Assembly (NCBI GenBank): GCA_013822345.1
Contig: PNKH01000038.1
Span: forward strand, 1 to 61,464
Length of the DNA stretch: 61,464 bases
Reading direction: 5' to 3'
From: Isosphaera sp.
GTDB lineage: Bacteria > Planctomycetota > Planctomycetia > Gemmatales > Gemmataceae
Position 1 is the first letter of the stretch. Each line of letters starts with the position of its first letter. The notes beneath the pieces were generated by a model. That model was not told the origin of the DNA and did not search any database. It was given only the letters and a program-made list of their open reading frames with translations. This document shows positions 27,588-34,780 of the stretch, piece after piece. The translations under genes were made by a program, and so were the position numbers.

Positions 27588-27772
27588 GAATCACCTCGTG
27601 ATCGTCTGCACCTGCATTGCCGCCGTCAACGGCCGCCTCCGGCGCCGCTGGTCGGTGGGCTCGCGGCAGCGCAGACTGACTTGGGGAAAGTAACACACTT
27701 CGTCTGTAGAAGAAACTCACTTCGTCTATGAACTGTTCCAGTCCGGGGGCCCCTCGCGTGAACTGAGGGCCT
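27588..27772. promoter_or_regulatory. Divergent region with direct-repeat operator candidate
   Basis: Between the leftward zinc-ribbon gene and the rightward XRE regulator. The decamer CACTTCGTCT occurs at 27696-27705 and again at 27718-27727, spaced by 22 bp (about two helical turns), ending 46 bp before the XRE start. This is the arrangement expected of an operator bound by two dimers of the adjacent regulator. Binding is inferred. Confidence 0.5.
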
Positions 27773-28144
27773 ATGCCGACCCGTTCGAAGAAGCGCCCGG
27801 AGATCGTCCGGCAGTTCGCCGCAAAGTTGAAGGAGCTGCGCGCCTCGCGCGGGATGACCCAGGCCGACCTGGCCCAGAAGGCCGACATCGCGCCGACCTA
27901 CGTGTCCGAGCTGGAGAACGCGGACTCGACGCCGGGCCTCGACCTGATCGGCCGCCTCGCCGGTGCCCTCGGCGTCGATCCGGCCGAGCTGCTCCCGGCG
28001 AAGGGGGCCGACCCGCTGCCCGCGCTGAAGGAGCAGGCCCGGAAGCTCGTCGAGAAGCTGATGACGAGCGGGGACAGGGAGACGTTCCTCAAGCTGAATC
28101 CGCTGCTGGCCCTCCTGGCGGAGGAGCGGTCCCGGCGCGGGTGA
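27773..28144 (+). CDS. XRE-family HTH regulator
   Basis: 123-residue protein. HTH_3 domain at about 15-70 (LRASRGMTQADLAQKADIAPTYVSELENADSTPG), followed by a helical tail (LKEQARKLVEKLMTS) for dimerisation. Probably a repressor of its own gene and of the divergent zinc-ribbon gene through the CACTTCGTCT repeats. Its 3' end overlaps the convergent small Myb-like gene by 56 bp. Confidence 0.9.
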   Translation: MPTRSKKRPEIVRQFAAKLKELRASRGMTQADLAQKADIAPTYVSELENADSTPGLDLIGRLAGALGVDPAELLPAKGADPLPALKEQARKLVEKLMTSGDRETFLKLNPLLALLAEERSRRG

Positions 28145-28337
28145 CGTCCGGGCGGGCGTGGGCACGGCCGGCCCGCGGCGCCTGGAGCCCCAGCCGGCGG
28201 GCGAAGCTGGTGACGGAGTCCACGGACCGGGCCAGTGCTCGCGCCACCCAGCGCCCGCCCCGGTCCCCGTAATGGCGGGAGAGCAGCTCGATCTCGGCCC
28301 TCGACCACACGCGCTCCCTCACGCCGCGGTTCCGCAT
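28089..28337 (-). CDS. Small Myb/SANT-like DNA-binding protein
   Basis: 82-residue protein starting MRNRGVRERVWSRAEIELLS with a helix-turn-helix-like block (WSRAEIELLSRHYGDRGGRW, VARALARSVDSVTSFARRLGL) as in SANT/Myb-type or GcrA-like DNA-binding domains, then a Pro/Ala-rich tail. GGAGA stands about 7 nt before the ATG. Its tail is antisense to the end of the XRE gene, a convergent overlap. DNA binding is inferred from the pattern. Confidence 0.6.
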   Translation of the reverse strand: MRNRGVRERVWSRAEIELLSRHYGDRGGRWVARALARSVDSVTSFARRLGLQAPRAGRAHARPDVTRAGTAPPPGGPAADSA

Positions 28338-28495
28338 CCCGGGTTCTCCGTCGCTTGTGGGGTGGGCGGGGCCGAAAACTCACTTCCCTCTCCGCTCCGC
28401 ATCGTGCGTTTTCTCTCCGCCCCTACGATTTTGCCCCGATGTCGTTCGGGTCCGTGAACTCATCGGCCGGCCTGCGGTTCCCGTCGTGGGACGGC

Positions 28496-29548
28496 TCAGA
28501 AGTACCCGAGGTGGAACGCGGGGCGGAGCCGCTCCGTCTTGGTGATGAAGTACCGCTGGAGGTGATTCAACCGCCGGCCCATGAGCCCGGCGACCACGAA
28601 CAGTTGCTCCCAGAACACGTGCCGCACGCGCGACGCGTACTCGGGTTTCACCAGCCGGAAGAACCCCTCGAAGGTCGCGTTCTCCGTCCCGAGCCGGGTC
28701 AGGTTGCACAGGTACGCGGCCGTGGTCGGGCCATCCAGCTTGGCCATGTACTCGGCGAACCGCAGGTTTCGGAACAACTGGTACGCGACCGGGTTCGCCG
28801 CCTCGACCTTCGCGTCGTCGAGCATCACCAGGGCCGGGTCGCGGTAGATCGACGTCAACTCGTCGAGCGTGAGCGACTGGGCGTCCTTCCGCGGCCCGCG
28901 GGCGTACACCGGGTTCGGGCTGGTGAACTTCGCCTCACAGAGCAACAGCCACTTCCCGGGCAGGTGCAACGCGATGTCGGGCTCGGTCGCCGGTCGCTTC
29001 ACCGGGAGGCGGGTCTCGAACCGCTCGCGGGCGGCGATGAGCAGGTCCCACGGCTCGAGGTCGTCGGTGAGTTCGATCCCCCAGAGGAACAGTCGCGGCT
29101 GCGTCGTGACCTCGGTCCCGGTGAGGAGGCTCGCCACCAGACCCAGGGCGCCGGCCTCCTGGAAGGAGCGGAACACGTTGTAGGTGATTGCGTCCTCGCC
29201 CCGCTCGTTCCCGAACCGGCCCGACTCGAACTTGAACGGGTGCTTCATGATCCCCCCGGCCAGCAGCTTCGGCGAGACGATGATGTTGCGCTTCGGGTCG
29301 CGGTACGAGTAGGTCCCGCTGGCGTGGCAGTGGATGCCGTGGTCGGGACAGAGTTCGCCGCCGAAGCCCCGGCTCGGCGGGAGCAGCATCCGCCGACAGC
29401 CGCGGACGAAGCAGCGGACGCGCTCGGGCATTCCGCGGTCGATCACGACTTGCGGGTCGACGTCGAACACGCCGTACGGGAGTGCGGAGAACAGCGGCGT
29501 CGGCGGGCTCGTCGGGAGCGGTGGTCCGGCGGGCGTCTTCTTCTTCAT
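28496..29548 (-). CDS. Zinc-finger PD-(D/E)xK nuclease-like protein
   Basis: 350-residue protein. A Pro-rich start is followed by a putative zinc site (C46, C51, C67, H70, H73/C74) and then a restriction-endonuclease-like core: ERGEDAITYNVFRSF gives an upstream acidic helix (E118, D119), EPDIALHLPGKWLLLCEAKF gives D191...E205-x-K207. This matches the PD-(D/E)xK arrangement. The C-terminal half is helical (AEYMAKLDGPTTAAYLCNLT, RHVFWEQLFVVAGLMGRRL). A role in DNA cleavage is therefore plausible but not assigned to a known family. Starts 45 nt downstream of a strong leader hairpin. Confidence 0.72.
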   Translation of the reverse strand: MKKKTPAGPPLPTSPPTPLFSALPYGVFDVDPQVVIDRGMPERVRCFVRGCRRMLLPPSRGFGGELCPDHGIHCHASGTYSYRDPKRNIIVSPKLLAGGIMKHPFKFESGRFGNERGEDAITYNVFRSFQEAGALGLVASLLTGTEVTTQPRLFLWGIELTDDLEPWDLLIAARERFETRLPVKRPATEPDIALHLPGKWLLLCEAKFTSPNPVYARGPRKDAQSLTLDELTSIYRDPALVMLDDAKVEAANPVAYQLFRNLRFAEYMAKLDGPTTAAYLCNLTRLGTENATFEGFFRLVKPEYASRVRHVFWEQLFVVAGLMGRRLNHLQRYFITKTERLRPAFHLGYF

Positions 29549-29842
29549 GTGTGACCTCTCGGTGGGGTGACGGAAACGGAACGAGCCCGGAACGTCCGGG
29601 CTCGGGGGCGGGGCGGCGGAATTCTCTCCCCCGCGTTTCCCTGGGGAAAAATGGGGCGGTGTGAGCCGGCGGGGCGGCGATCGCGTTTTTTGAACCTTCC
29701 GGGAGGGCGGATCGGAGACCCCGTGCGGCCGATCGGGCTCGTTGCCGCCCTCGTTTCGGGGGCACGCGAATCCGGCCGACTTGGTCTTCTCCATTGCACG
29801 GCGCCCCCGCCGGGTCGCGGCGGGGGCTCCAGCGTCCGTCCG
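29549..29842. other. Leader region with two strong hairpins
   Basis: 294 bp without a gene, between two leftward genes. At 29582-29604 a perfect 10-bp stem with a 3-nt loop (CGAGCCCGGA / TCCGGGCTCG). At 29803-29827 a perfect 9-bp stem (GCCCCCGCC / GGCGGGGGC) with a 7-nt loop, 16-40 nt after the stop of the 29843 gene. The latter fits a terminator or 3'-end stabiliser; the former lies in the 5' leader of the nuclease-like gene and could attenuate it. Confidence 0.5.
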
Positions 29843-30391
29843 TCAGGCGATGCCCAACTCCTCCAAGGAGAGGCCCTTCGTCTTGCCCTTCCGCTTCCCG
29901 CCGTCGTCGGCCGGCTTCGCGGGGGCGTCCTCGGTCATCAGCCGGAGGAAGATGCTGGTCTGCTCGGGCGGGATCGAGGTCGGCAGGTGCGCCGCGGCGG
30001 TGCCGTACCCGTGGGTCCAGTTGCAGCACAGCTCCTTCGCCAGCACCATCGAGAACTCCTCCGGGTGGTCGGGCGGGGCGTACGTCTCGCCGGGCCGGCG
30101 GAACGCCTTGACGTACTCGGCGTACACCTCCTCCGGCGTCACCGTCCGGTCCTTGCCGCGCTTCTTCAGCGCCTCGTTGATCTCGTCGGCCTTGTGCTTG
30201 AAGAACGCCTGCGGGTCCACCGGGACGACGCGCTTGCGGTCGTGGTGGTCCCCGCCGGAGATGTGGAAGAACCAGAGGCCGCCGTGGTCGAGGACCGGGG
30301 TGCCCTCGGCGTCGCGGACGGGGCTGCCGTGCGGGTCGGACTTGGCGATCTGGCACTGGCGGTTCAGGGTGCGGCTGCGGTACGACTTCAT
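29843..30391 (-). CDS. Uncharacterised protein of accessory module
   Basis: 182-residue soluble protein beginning MKSYRSRTLNRQCQIAKSD, with GGLWFFHISGGDHHDRKRVV near residue 40 and a charged C-terminus (DGGKRKGKTKGLSLEELGIA). No family recognised. The ATG at 30391 has GGAG 7 nt upstream; an in-frame ATG at 30415 is less well placed. It carries a 5' leader that is shared with the distant gene at 36529-36894. Confidence 0.72.
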   Translation of the reverse strand: MKSYRSRTLNRQCQIAKSDPHGSPVRDAEGTPVLDHGGLWFFHISGGDHHDRKRVVPVDPQAFFKHKADEINEALKKRGKDRTVTPEEVYAEYVKAFRRPGETYAPPDHPEEFSMVLAKELCCNWTHGYGTAAAHLPTSIPPEQTSIFLRLMTEDAPAKPADDGGKRKGKTKGLSLEELGIA

Positions 30392-30440
30392 CGCGGACTC
30401 CTGCAGGGTCAGCACGAGAGGGCGGCTGACTTCGCCCGTG

Positions 30441-30510
30441 TGGGTGCCGGCCCGTCGAGCGCGTTGCCCGCGGCCGGCACCCAGAAGACCCGCCCGAAAA
30501 AATTGCGGGT
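30441..30510 (-). promoter_or_regulatory. Conserved leader element, copy A
   Basis: Leader of the 29843-30391 gene. Contains CGAAAAAATT (plus-strand reading) at 30495-30504 and a perfect 11-bp stem, GGGTGCCGGCC at 30442-30452 with GGCCGGCACCC at 30472-30482. The block is recognisably repeated at 36914-36981 with the same order of elements and nearly the same spacing (54 versus 52 bp from TGGGTGCC to CGAAAAAATT). Promoter, operator or structured RNA are all possible. Confidence 0.5.
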
Positions 30511-30550
30511 AAGGCGGTATCGCGTCGGGGTCGCGGCAGGCCCCGTCCGA

Positions 30551-30937
30551 TCACCCGCAATCGCCACAGGAACCGCCCGCTTGCCACTGTGTGGGGTTGT
30601 CCCGTTGTTCTTCCAGGGCCGAGATGATGCCCCACAGCCGGGCTTCGGTGAGCGTCCATCCTTCGTCCGCGAACCCGCCGACGAGTTCGAACTTGAGCCG
30701 CTGGTAGACGAGCAGAGCCCGGTCGTCGTCCTTGAGGACATCGGCCGCGAGTGCGAGAGCGAGTTGGGCCGGCCCGCTGCCCGGGTACCCCCACTCGAAT
30801 CCGGTGGGCGAATGTGACCGCAGGTCGAGACGCGGGTTGAGTGGGCGGGGTGGTTTGTCCTTTTCGATGACGTTGACGACGGCATCGCCGTGTCCGTTGC
30901 CGTCGTGGTTGGTTCGGAATCCGACGTAGCTCTTCAT
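30551..30937 (-). CDS. DUF6166 family protein
   Basis: 128-residue protein of a small family common in Gemmata-type planctomycetes: MKSYVGFRTNHDGNGHGDAV, NPRLDLRSHSPTGFEWGYPG and SGPAQLALALAADVLKDDDR are characteristic. It ends in a Cys-rich GSCGDCG. Function unknown; often located in plasmid-like or accessory modules together with DUF6573 and DUF6744 proteins, as here. A 12-bp palindrome lies 22 bp before the ATG. Confidence 0.85.
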   Translation of the reverse strand: MKSYVGFRTNHDGNGHGDAVVNVIEKDKPPRPLNPRLDLRSHSPTGFEWGYPGSGPAQLALALAADVLKDDDRALLVYQRLKFELVGGFADEGWTLTEARLWGIISALEEQRDNPTQWQAGGSCGDCG

Positions 30938-30958
30938 GGCTGCTCCTTTCGTGGAAAG

Positions 30959-30970
30959 AGTTCGCGAACT
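30959..30970. promoter_or_regulatory. 12-bp palindrome upstream of DUF6166 gene
   Basis: AGTTCGCGAACT, a perfect palindrome 21-33 bp before the DUF6166 ATG, positioned as an operator for a dimeric regulator. The binder is unknown. Confidence 0.4.
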
Positions 30971-31131
30971 TCTCGGGGACGTGGACGCGGTGCTGCCGGG
31001 GTTCGCTGTGGGAACCCTGTGCGTGCCGCACGGAATCGTGACGAAGGTGTCGAGCCGAGGTGACGAACGTGGCTCAAACTTCTGGTGAACATCCCGCCGG
31101 TGTCGTGTCGCTTCGTGACGACTTCGCTCGA

Positions 31132-31506
31132 TCAGTCCTCGTCGGGAAGCAGCACGGTGATGACCGGTTCGCCTTCGTCCCCGGGGTGGCACAGGGCTTT
31201 CAGCTTCACCGGCCGTGGCCCGGTGTTGTCGTTGCGAATGAGGACGGTGTAGAGGAGGAAATCGCCCTCGGGCGAGCGGGCGATGGCGAACCGCAGCATC
31301 CACAGGACGTCCCAGGCCCGGCCGCGTTCGTCCTGGCCGATCACCCCGTCGGGAACGCGGATGTGTCGCTCAAAAACGGCGCGGGTCACCGCCGTCGGGT
31401 ACGTGATCCCCGCCTCCTTCGCGGTGGCGGTCACGTCCACCAGCACGCCGTCGGCAACGGCCTGGGCACGGGTGTACCGGTGGATCAGTTCGGCTTCCTC
31501 GAACAT
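31132..31506 (-). CDS. DUF6573 family protein
   Basis: 124-residue protein matching the DUF6573 pattern: LIHRYTRAQAVADGVLVDVT near the N-terminus, ITYPTAVTRAVFERHI, GRAWDVLWMLRFAIA and the terminal GDEGEPVITVLLPDED. Function unknown; occurs with plasmid, phage and accessory genes across bacteria. AGGAGGT directly precedes the ATG with good spacing. Confidence 0.87.
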   Translation of the reverse strand: MFEEAELIHRYTRAQAVADGVLVDVTATAKEAGITYPTAVTRAVFERHIRVPDGVIGQDERGRAWDVLWMLRFAIARSPEGDFLLYTVLIRNDNTGPRPVKLKALCHPGDEGEPVITVLLPDED

Positions 31507-31609
31507 GGCACCTCCTGGTTGTCGGGTGGTTCGTCGGCCGGGTTGTCGAGCAGGGCGATCGAACGGGTGTCGTCGCGACTGTCTTGAGGGGATTCGGCGT
31601 TCACGGCGT

Positions 31610-31999
31610 TCACTTCCCCCGCGGCGTAAAGATCGCCGAGAGCCCGACGCCCGGCGATTCCCACCCGTCCGAGACCGTCCCGATGTCCAGCCCGAAGGGG
31701 CTGAACGGGCCGACGATCACCCGCTTACTGGAAGGCAAGACGTCCAGGCACCGCCAGCGATCCATCTCGAATCGCCCGCCCGTGGCGAGGAAGTGCAGGA
31801 CCAGGAACGTCACGAGTTCCCGCGCGGCGGCGGGCGTGTCGGCGTTGGTGAGCCGCGCCTGCTGCTCGGCGAATGGCTTGGCGGGATCGATCCGGTGTTG
31901 TGCGGGTGGTGAAGGAACGTGAAGCGGCAGACGCGGAGTTGGGCGAACGAGGACGATGAACCGCCCTCGTCGCGCTGGAACCTTCGTTACTCGGATCAC
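31610..31999 (-). CDS. Small uncharacterised protein
   Basis: 129-residue frame with a GTG start at 31999 and no strong Shine-Dalgarno. Segments DTPAAARELVTFLVLHFLAT and MDRWRCLDVLPSSKRVIVGPF look protein-like. It starts 28 bp after the next upstream gene in the same direction. No family recognised; the N-terminal 40 residues are Pro/Arg-rich, so the real start may be further in. Confidence 0.55.
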   Translation of the reverse strand: MIRVTKVPARRGRFIVLVRPTPRLPLHVPSPPAQHRIDPAKPFAEQQARLTNADTPAAARELVTFLVLHFLATGGRFEMDRWRCLDVLPSSKRVIVGPFSPFGLDIGTVSDGWESPGVGLSAIFTPRGK

Positions 32000-32027
32000 T
32001 CGAATTCGTGGGCACGAAGGGGTGGCG

Positions 32028-32324
32028 TCAGTCGACTCGCCACCCGGCCCCGACGAGTTCTTCCGCGGTGTCGTACACCTCTCGCGGGAGTGCGAGGAGC
32101 TGCTCGACGGTGTCGGGCAGCACGAACAGGCACGTCAGAAAGACGGTCGCCGAGTAGCCGGTCCGATCGACCGCCCCTCGCGCGTCGAACAACATGCCCA
32201 ACTCGGTGCCGCCGGGGGTCCGGCGGACCAGGGGGAGAAACGGCCACGCCGGCCACAGGGCCGGCGTGGTGACGAACAGCAGTTGCCGGGCGTACTCCCC
32301 CGGCCGGAGCGTGGCGGTCGCCAT
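32028..32324 (-). CDS. Small uncharacterised protein
   Basis: 98-residue protein starting MATATLRPGEYARQLLFVTT, with a mildly hydrophobic centre (GYSATVFLTCLFVLPDTVEQ). AGGAGAA stands before the ATG. Part of the leftward DUF gene train. No family recognised. Confidence 0.65.
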   Translation of the reverse strand: MATATLRPGEYARQLLFVTTPALWPAWPFLPLVRRTPGGTELGMLFDARGAVDRTGYSATVFLTCLFVLPDTVEQLLALPREVYDTAEELVGAGWRVD

Positions 32325-32352
32325 CGTCGTTCTCCTCTCGTCGTGGGGTGAG

Positions 32353-33219
32353 TCAGACCAGTGCGGGGGTCGCGGCGAGTTCGGCCACTTTCGCCCGCAG
32401 CTCGTCCTGGGCGGCGGCCACCGCCCGGTCGAGCCGGGCCTTCTCCTCCGCGAGCAGTTCAGCGTACCCCTCGACCTTGAGGCGGGTGGCCCGGATCCGC
32501 TCGGCCGCCCGGCGCAACGTGTCCTCGCGCGTGTCCCGGCCGAACTGGGCCACCGCCTGGTGGTGCTCCTCGATCAGGGCGGCCAGCCCGCACGCCACCG
32601 CCTCCTTGACGCTCCGGTCACCGGCCGCGGTGCCGGCCGGGACCGGGAACCGGAGCAGTTGCCCGTTGAGGCGCCCCAGGAGCCCCTGCACCCGGTCCAC
32701 GAACGGGGCGTGACCGGCCGGGCAGAAGTACGCCCCGCCCTGCGGCCGGATCGGGAACAGGTCGGCGCTCCGCTCGAACAGCTTCTGCACCACCCGGGTC
32801 AGGTCCGCGCCGGTGCGGACGGCGATGCACCGGTCGAGTTCCTCCTGGGCGAGGGTGGCCAGGCCGGGCAGCTCGCAGGTCACTTTCCCGGTCTTCTTAT
32901 CGAGGGTGAGCATGGTCTCGAGCTCGTACTCGTACCGGTCGCCGTCGCGGCTCTCGGCGGTGAACTGGAACTCGACGCACGCGTCGTCCTCCGCCACCTG
33001 GCGAATGATCCGGGCGTCGGACAGCTTCTTGCAGGCGCGGGTGAACGCGTGGCGGGGCGCCAGCTCGCGGGCCACGGACTCGTCGAGGCCGGCGTCCGTC
33101 AGCGCGGCGATCAGGTCGGCGTGCCGGACGGTCGCGCCGCCGCAGGTCCAGGTGATGACCTCGCCGAGCAGCGGGGTGCCGGGGGCGACGGGGAAGCGGT
33201 CGGTCAGGGTCGCGGTCAC
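32353..33219 (-). CDS. DUF6744 family protein
   Basis: 288-residue protein resembling DUF6744: KKLSDARIIRQVAEDD, ERSADLFPIRPQGGAYFCPA, GLLGRLNGQLLRFPVPAGTA, then a long coiled-coil-like C-terminus (RIRATRLKVEGYAELLAEEK and following). GTG start with AAGGAG 5-6 nt upstream. Function unknown; it lies downstream of the MoxR/VWA pair and upstream of small DUF genes, and is probably cotranscribed with them. Confidence 0.78.
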   Translation of the reverse strand: MTATLTDRFPVAPGTPLLGEVITWTCGGATVRHADLIAALTDAGLDESVARELAPRHAFTRACKKLSDARIIRQVAEDDACVEFQFTAESRDGDRYEYELETMLTLDKKTGKVTCELPGLATLAQEELDRCIAVRTGADLTRVVQKLFERSADLFPIRPQGGAYFCPAGHAPFVDRVQGLLGRLNGQLLRFPVPAGTAAGDRSVKEAVACGLAALIEEHHQAVAQFGRDTREDTLRRAAERIRATRLKVEGYAELLAEEKARLDRAVAAAQDELRAKVAELAATPALV

Positions 33220-33252
33220 GGGGAACTCCTTCGCAACAGGGGTGAAACGAAC

Positions 33253-33299
33253 CGGCCCGGCACAACTCCTCCCACCTTGGGAGGGATCGCACCGGGCCG
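33253..33299 (-). other. Two-stem intercistronic RNA structure
   Basis: Between the VWA gene and the DUF6744 gene. Outer stem of 8 bp (CGGCCCGG at 33253-33260 with CCGGGCCG at 33292-33299) enclosing an inner 6-bp stem (CCTCCC at 33268-33273 with GGGAGG at 33279-33284). No T-run; probably an RNA-processing or partial termination signal that sets the ratio of the flanking products. Confidence 0.45.
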
Positions 33300-33318
33300 C
33301 GGGGTGACGGACGACGGA

Positions 33319-34689
33319 CTACAGGGACAGCACCCGCCCTGCCGCGTCGCCGGCGGGGTCGAGCGAGCGGACGGTGTGGACCTCGTCGCTCAGGTCCTTC
33401 AGGTCGCCGGCCGACGCGGCGAGTACGAGCGAGACGACGCGGGCCCGGGCCGACGCCTTCCACCGGAGGAACGCGTCCTTCAGTGGGGCGGGGACGCGCG
33501 CCTGGGCGTCGGTCACGAACACCACGTCCGTGATCCCGGGCGGGGCCCCGATCTCGCGGAACATGCGGGGCAGTTCCTTGACGGGCAGATCGAGGTCGGA
33601 CCCGCGGCCGATGAACGCCGCCAGCCAGTCGCACAGGGCCGATTCGTTCCAGCGCCCCGGCGGCAGCGCGAGGAGCCGCTCGCCGGAGTCGCCGCTGTAG
33701 GCGATCAGGCCGCACCACCGCCGCTGCGCGCGGGCGACCCAGGCGAGTGCGAGGGCCAGCGCCTTGGCGGTGTGGGCCTTCGGGCCCTCCATGCTCCCCG
33801 ACTCGTCCACGACGCAGACGACCGGCCCCTTGCCCGCGGGCCCGGTCGCGTGGTACTCCCGGCACAGCGCCTCGCGCTCGGCGATCCGCCGGAGCGTGTC
33901 CAGTTCCAGTTCGGGGACCGTGAGTTTGGCGAGTTCGACCGGGAGCAGGCGGCCGACGTCGCCGCCGGGTTCGACCCCGACCACGTCGTCCAGCCCGTGG
34001 GTGGCTTTCAGCCGCTGCTTCGACTGGGCCACTCGCCGGAACCGGCCGGCGAGGTCGCAAATGCGCCGCAACCCCGGGTCGTTGCGCACCCGCTTGAACA
34101 GCGCGGCGACGGCCCGCGGGTCGTTCGCGCCCGGCGATCCCGGGCCAATCCCGAGGGCGGACGCCGCCTCGTGGAGTTCGCCCACCTCTTTACCGGCCTC
34201 CGCGACCGCGCGGCCCACGGCCCGCAGGGTGGCCATCTCCCGGCCGGTCGGATCACCGGTGCTCGCCCCCTCGTCCCGCGCGAGTTTCGCGAACTGCTCG
34301 GCGAGGTGGACGGCGGCGATCGCGGCCGCGGTGTCGTCGAGCCGGGTGGCGGTGTGCAGCGAGCGGTAGTCGGGGGTGTCGAGCAGCTGCCCGATGTACT
34401 CCCGGCGGAGCGGGTCGGCGCACGCGCCGTCGAGGAGCCGCGGCTCGGGCTCGAAGGCGGCGGCGAAAAAGTCGGCGGCCGCGAACGCGTCGGTGCCGGC
34501 GGCCCGCAGCCGGTCGCTCTCGGCGGCGAGGTCGCGCCCCCGGCGCAGCCCCCACGCGTCCACGTCGAGGGCGGTCGGACTCGTCACGCCCGGCGGCTCC
34601 CGGTCCGGCGTGACGGGCGGCGGTTCGTCCGGGGGGCGGGGCGGCCTCGCGCCCAGGTCGAGCAGTTTCAATAGTTCGTCCGGATCCAT
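33319..34689 (-). CDS. VWA-domain protein (ViaA/CoxE-like partner of MoxR)
   Basis: 456-residue protein. The C-terminal von Willebrand A domain carries an intact MIDAS: VVCVVDESGSMEGPKAHTAK (DxSxS at 295-299), a Thr/Ser region in FIGRGSDLDLPV and the Asp in VVFVTDAQARVP. The N-terminal 280 residues are helical as in ViaA-type partners. With the AAA ATPase directly upstream it forms the MoxR/VWA pair typical of metal-dependent chaperone or remodelling systems. GGAGGA 4 nt before the ATG. The client is unknown; the DUF proteins of the same operon are candidates. Confidence 0.88.
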   Translation of the reverse strand: MDPDELLKLLDLGARPPRPPDEPPPVTPDREPPGVTSPTALDVDAWGLRRGRDLAAESDRLRAAGTDAFAAADFFAAAFEPEPRLLDGACADPLRREYIGQLLDTPDYRSLHTATRLDDTAAAIAAVHLAEQFAKLARDEGASTGDPTGREMATLRAVGRAVAEAGKEVGELHEAASALGIGPGSPGANDPRAVAALFKRVRNDPGLRRICDLAGRFRRVAQSKQRLKATHGLDDVVGVEPGGDVGRLLPVELAKLTVPELELDTLRRIAEREALCREYHATGPAGKGPVVCVVDESGSMEGPKAHTAKALALALAWVARAQRRWCGLIAYSGDSGERLLALPPGRWNESALCDWLAAFIGRGSDLDLPVKELPRMFREIGAPPGITDVVFVTDAQARVPAPLKDAFLRWKASARARVVSLVLAASAGDLKDLSDEVHTVRSLDPAGDAAGRVLSL

Positions 34690-34718
34690 GGGTCCTCCGC
34701 GGGTGTGTCGGAAAAGAA

Positions 34719-34763
34719 CGACCGGCGGCCGTCGATCCCCGATGGGTTGACGGCCGCCGGTCG
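34719..34763 (-). other. 15-bp perfect hairpin between ATPase and VWA genes
   Basis: CGACCGGCGGCCGTC at 34719-34733 pairs perfectly with 34749-34763 around a 15-nt loop. It lies in the 91-bp gap between the MoxR stop and the VWA start. No T-run follows, so partial termination or mRNA stabilisation is more likely than full termination. Confidence 0.5.
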
Positions 34764-34780
34764 CGTCGGGTGTGCGGCGC

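Noticed and set aside
28935-31031. 698-codon leftward open frame across several genes
   Set aside because: Low-complexity Arg/Pro/Gly composition and in the shadow frame of three well-supported leftward genes; a product of high GC content.
32194-34674. 826-codon rightward open frame
   Set aside because: Antisense to the DUF6744 and VWA genes, with composition typical of GC-rich shadows and no domain.
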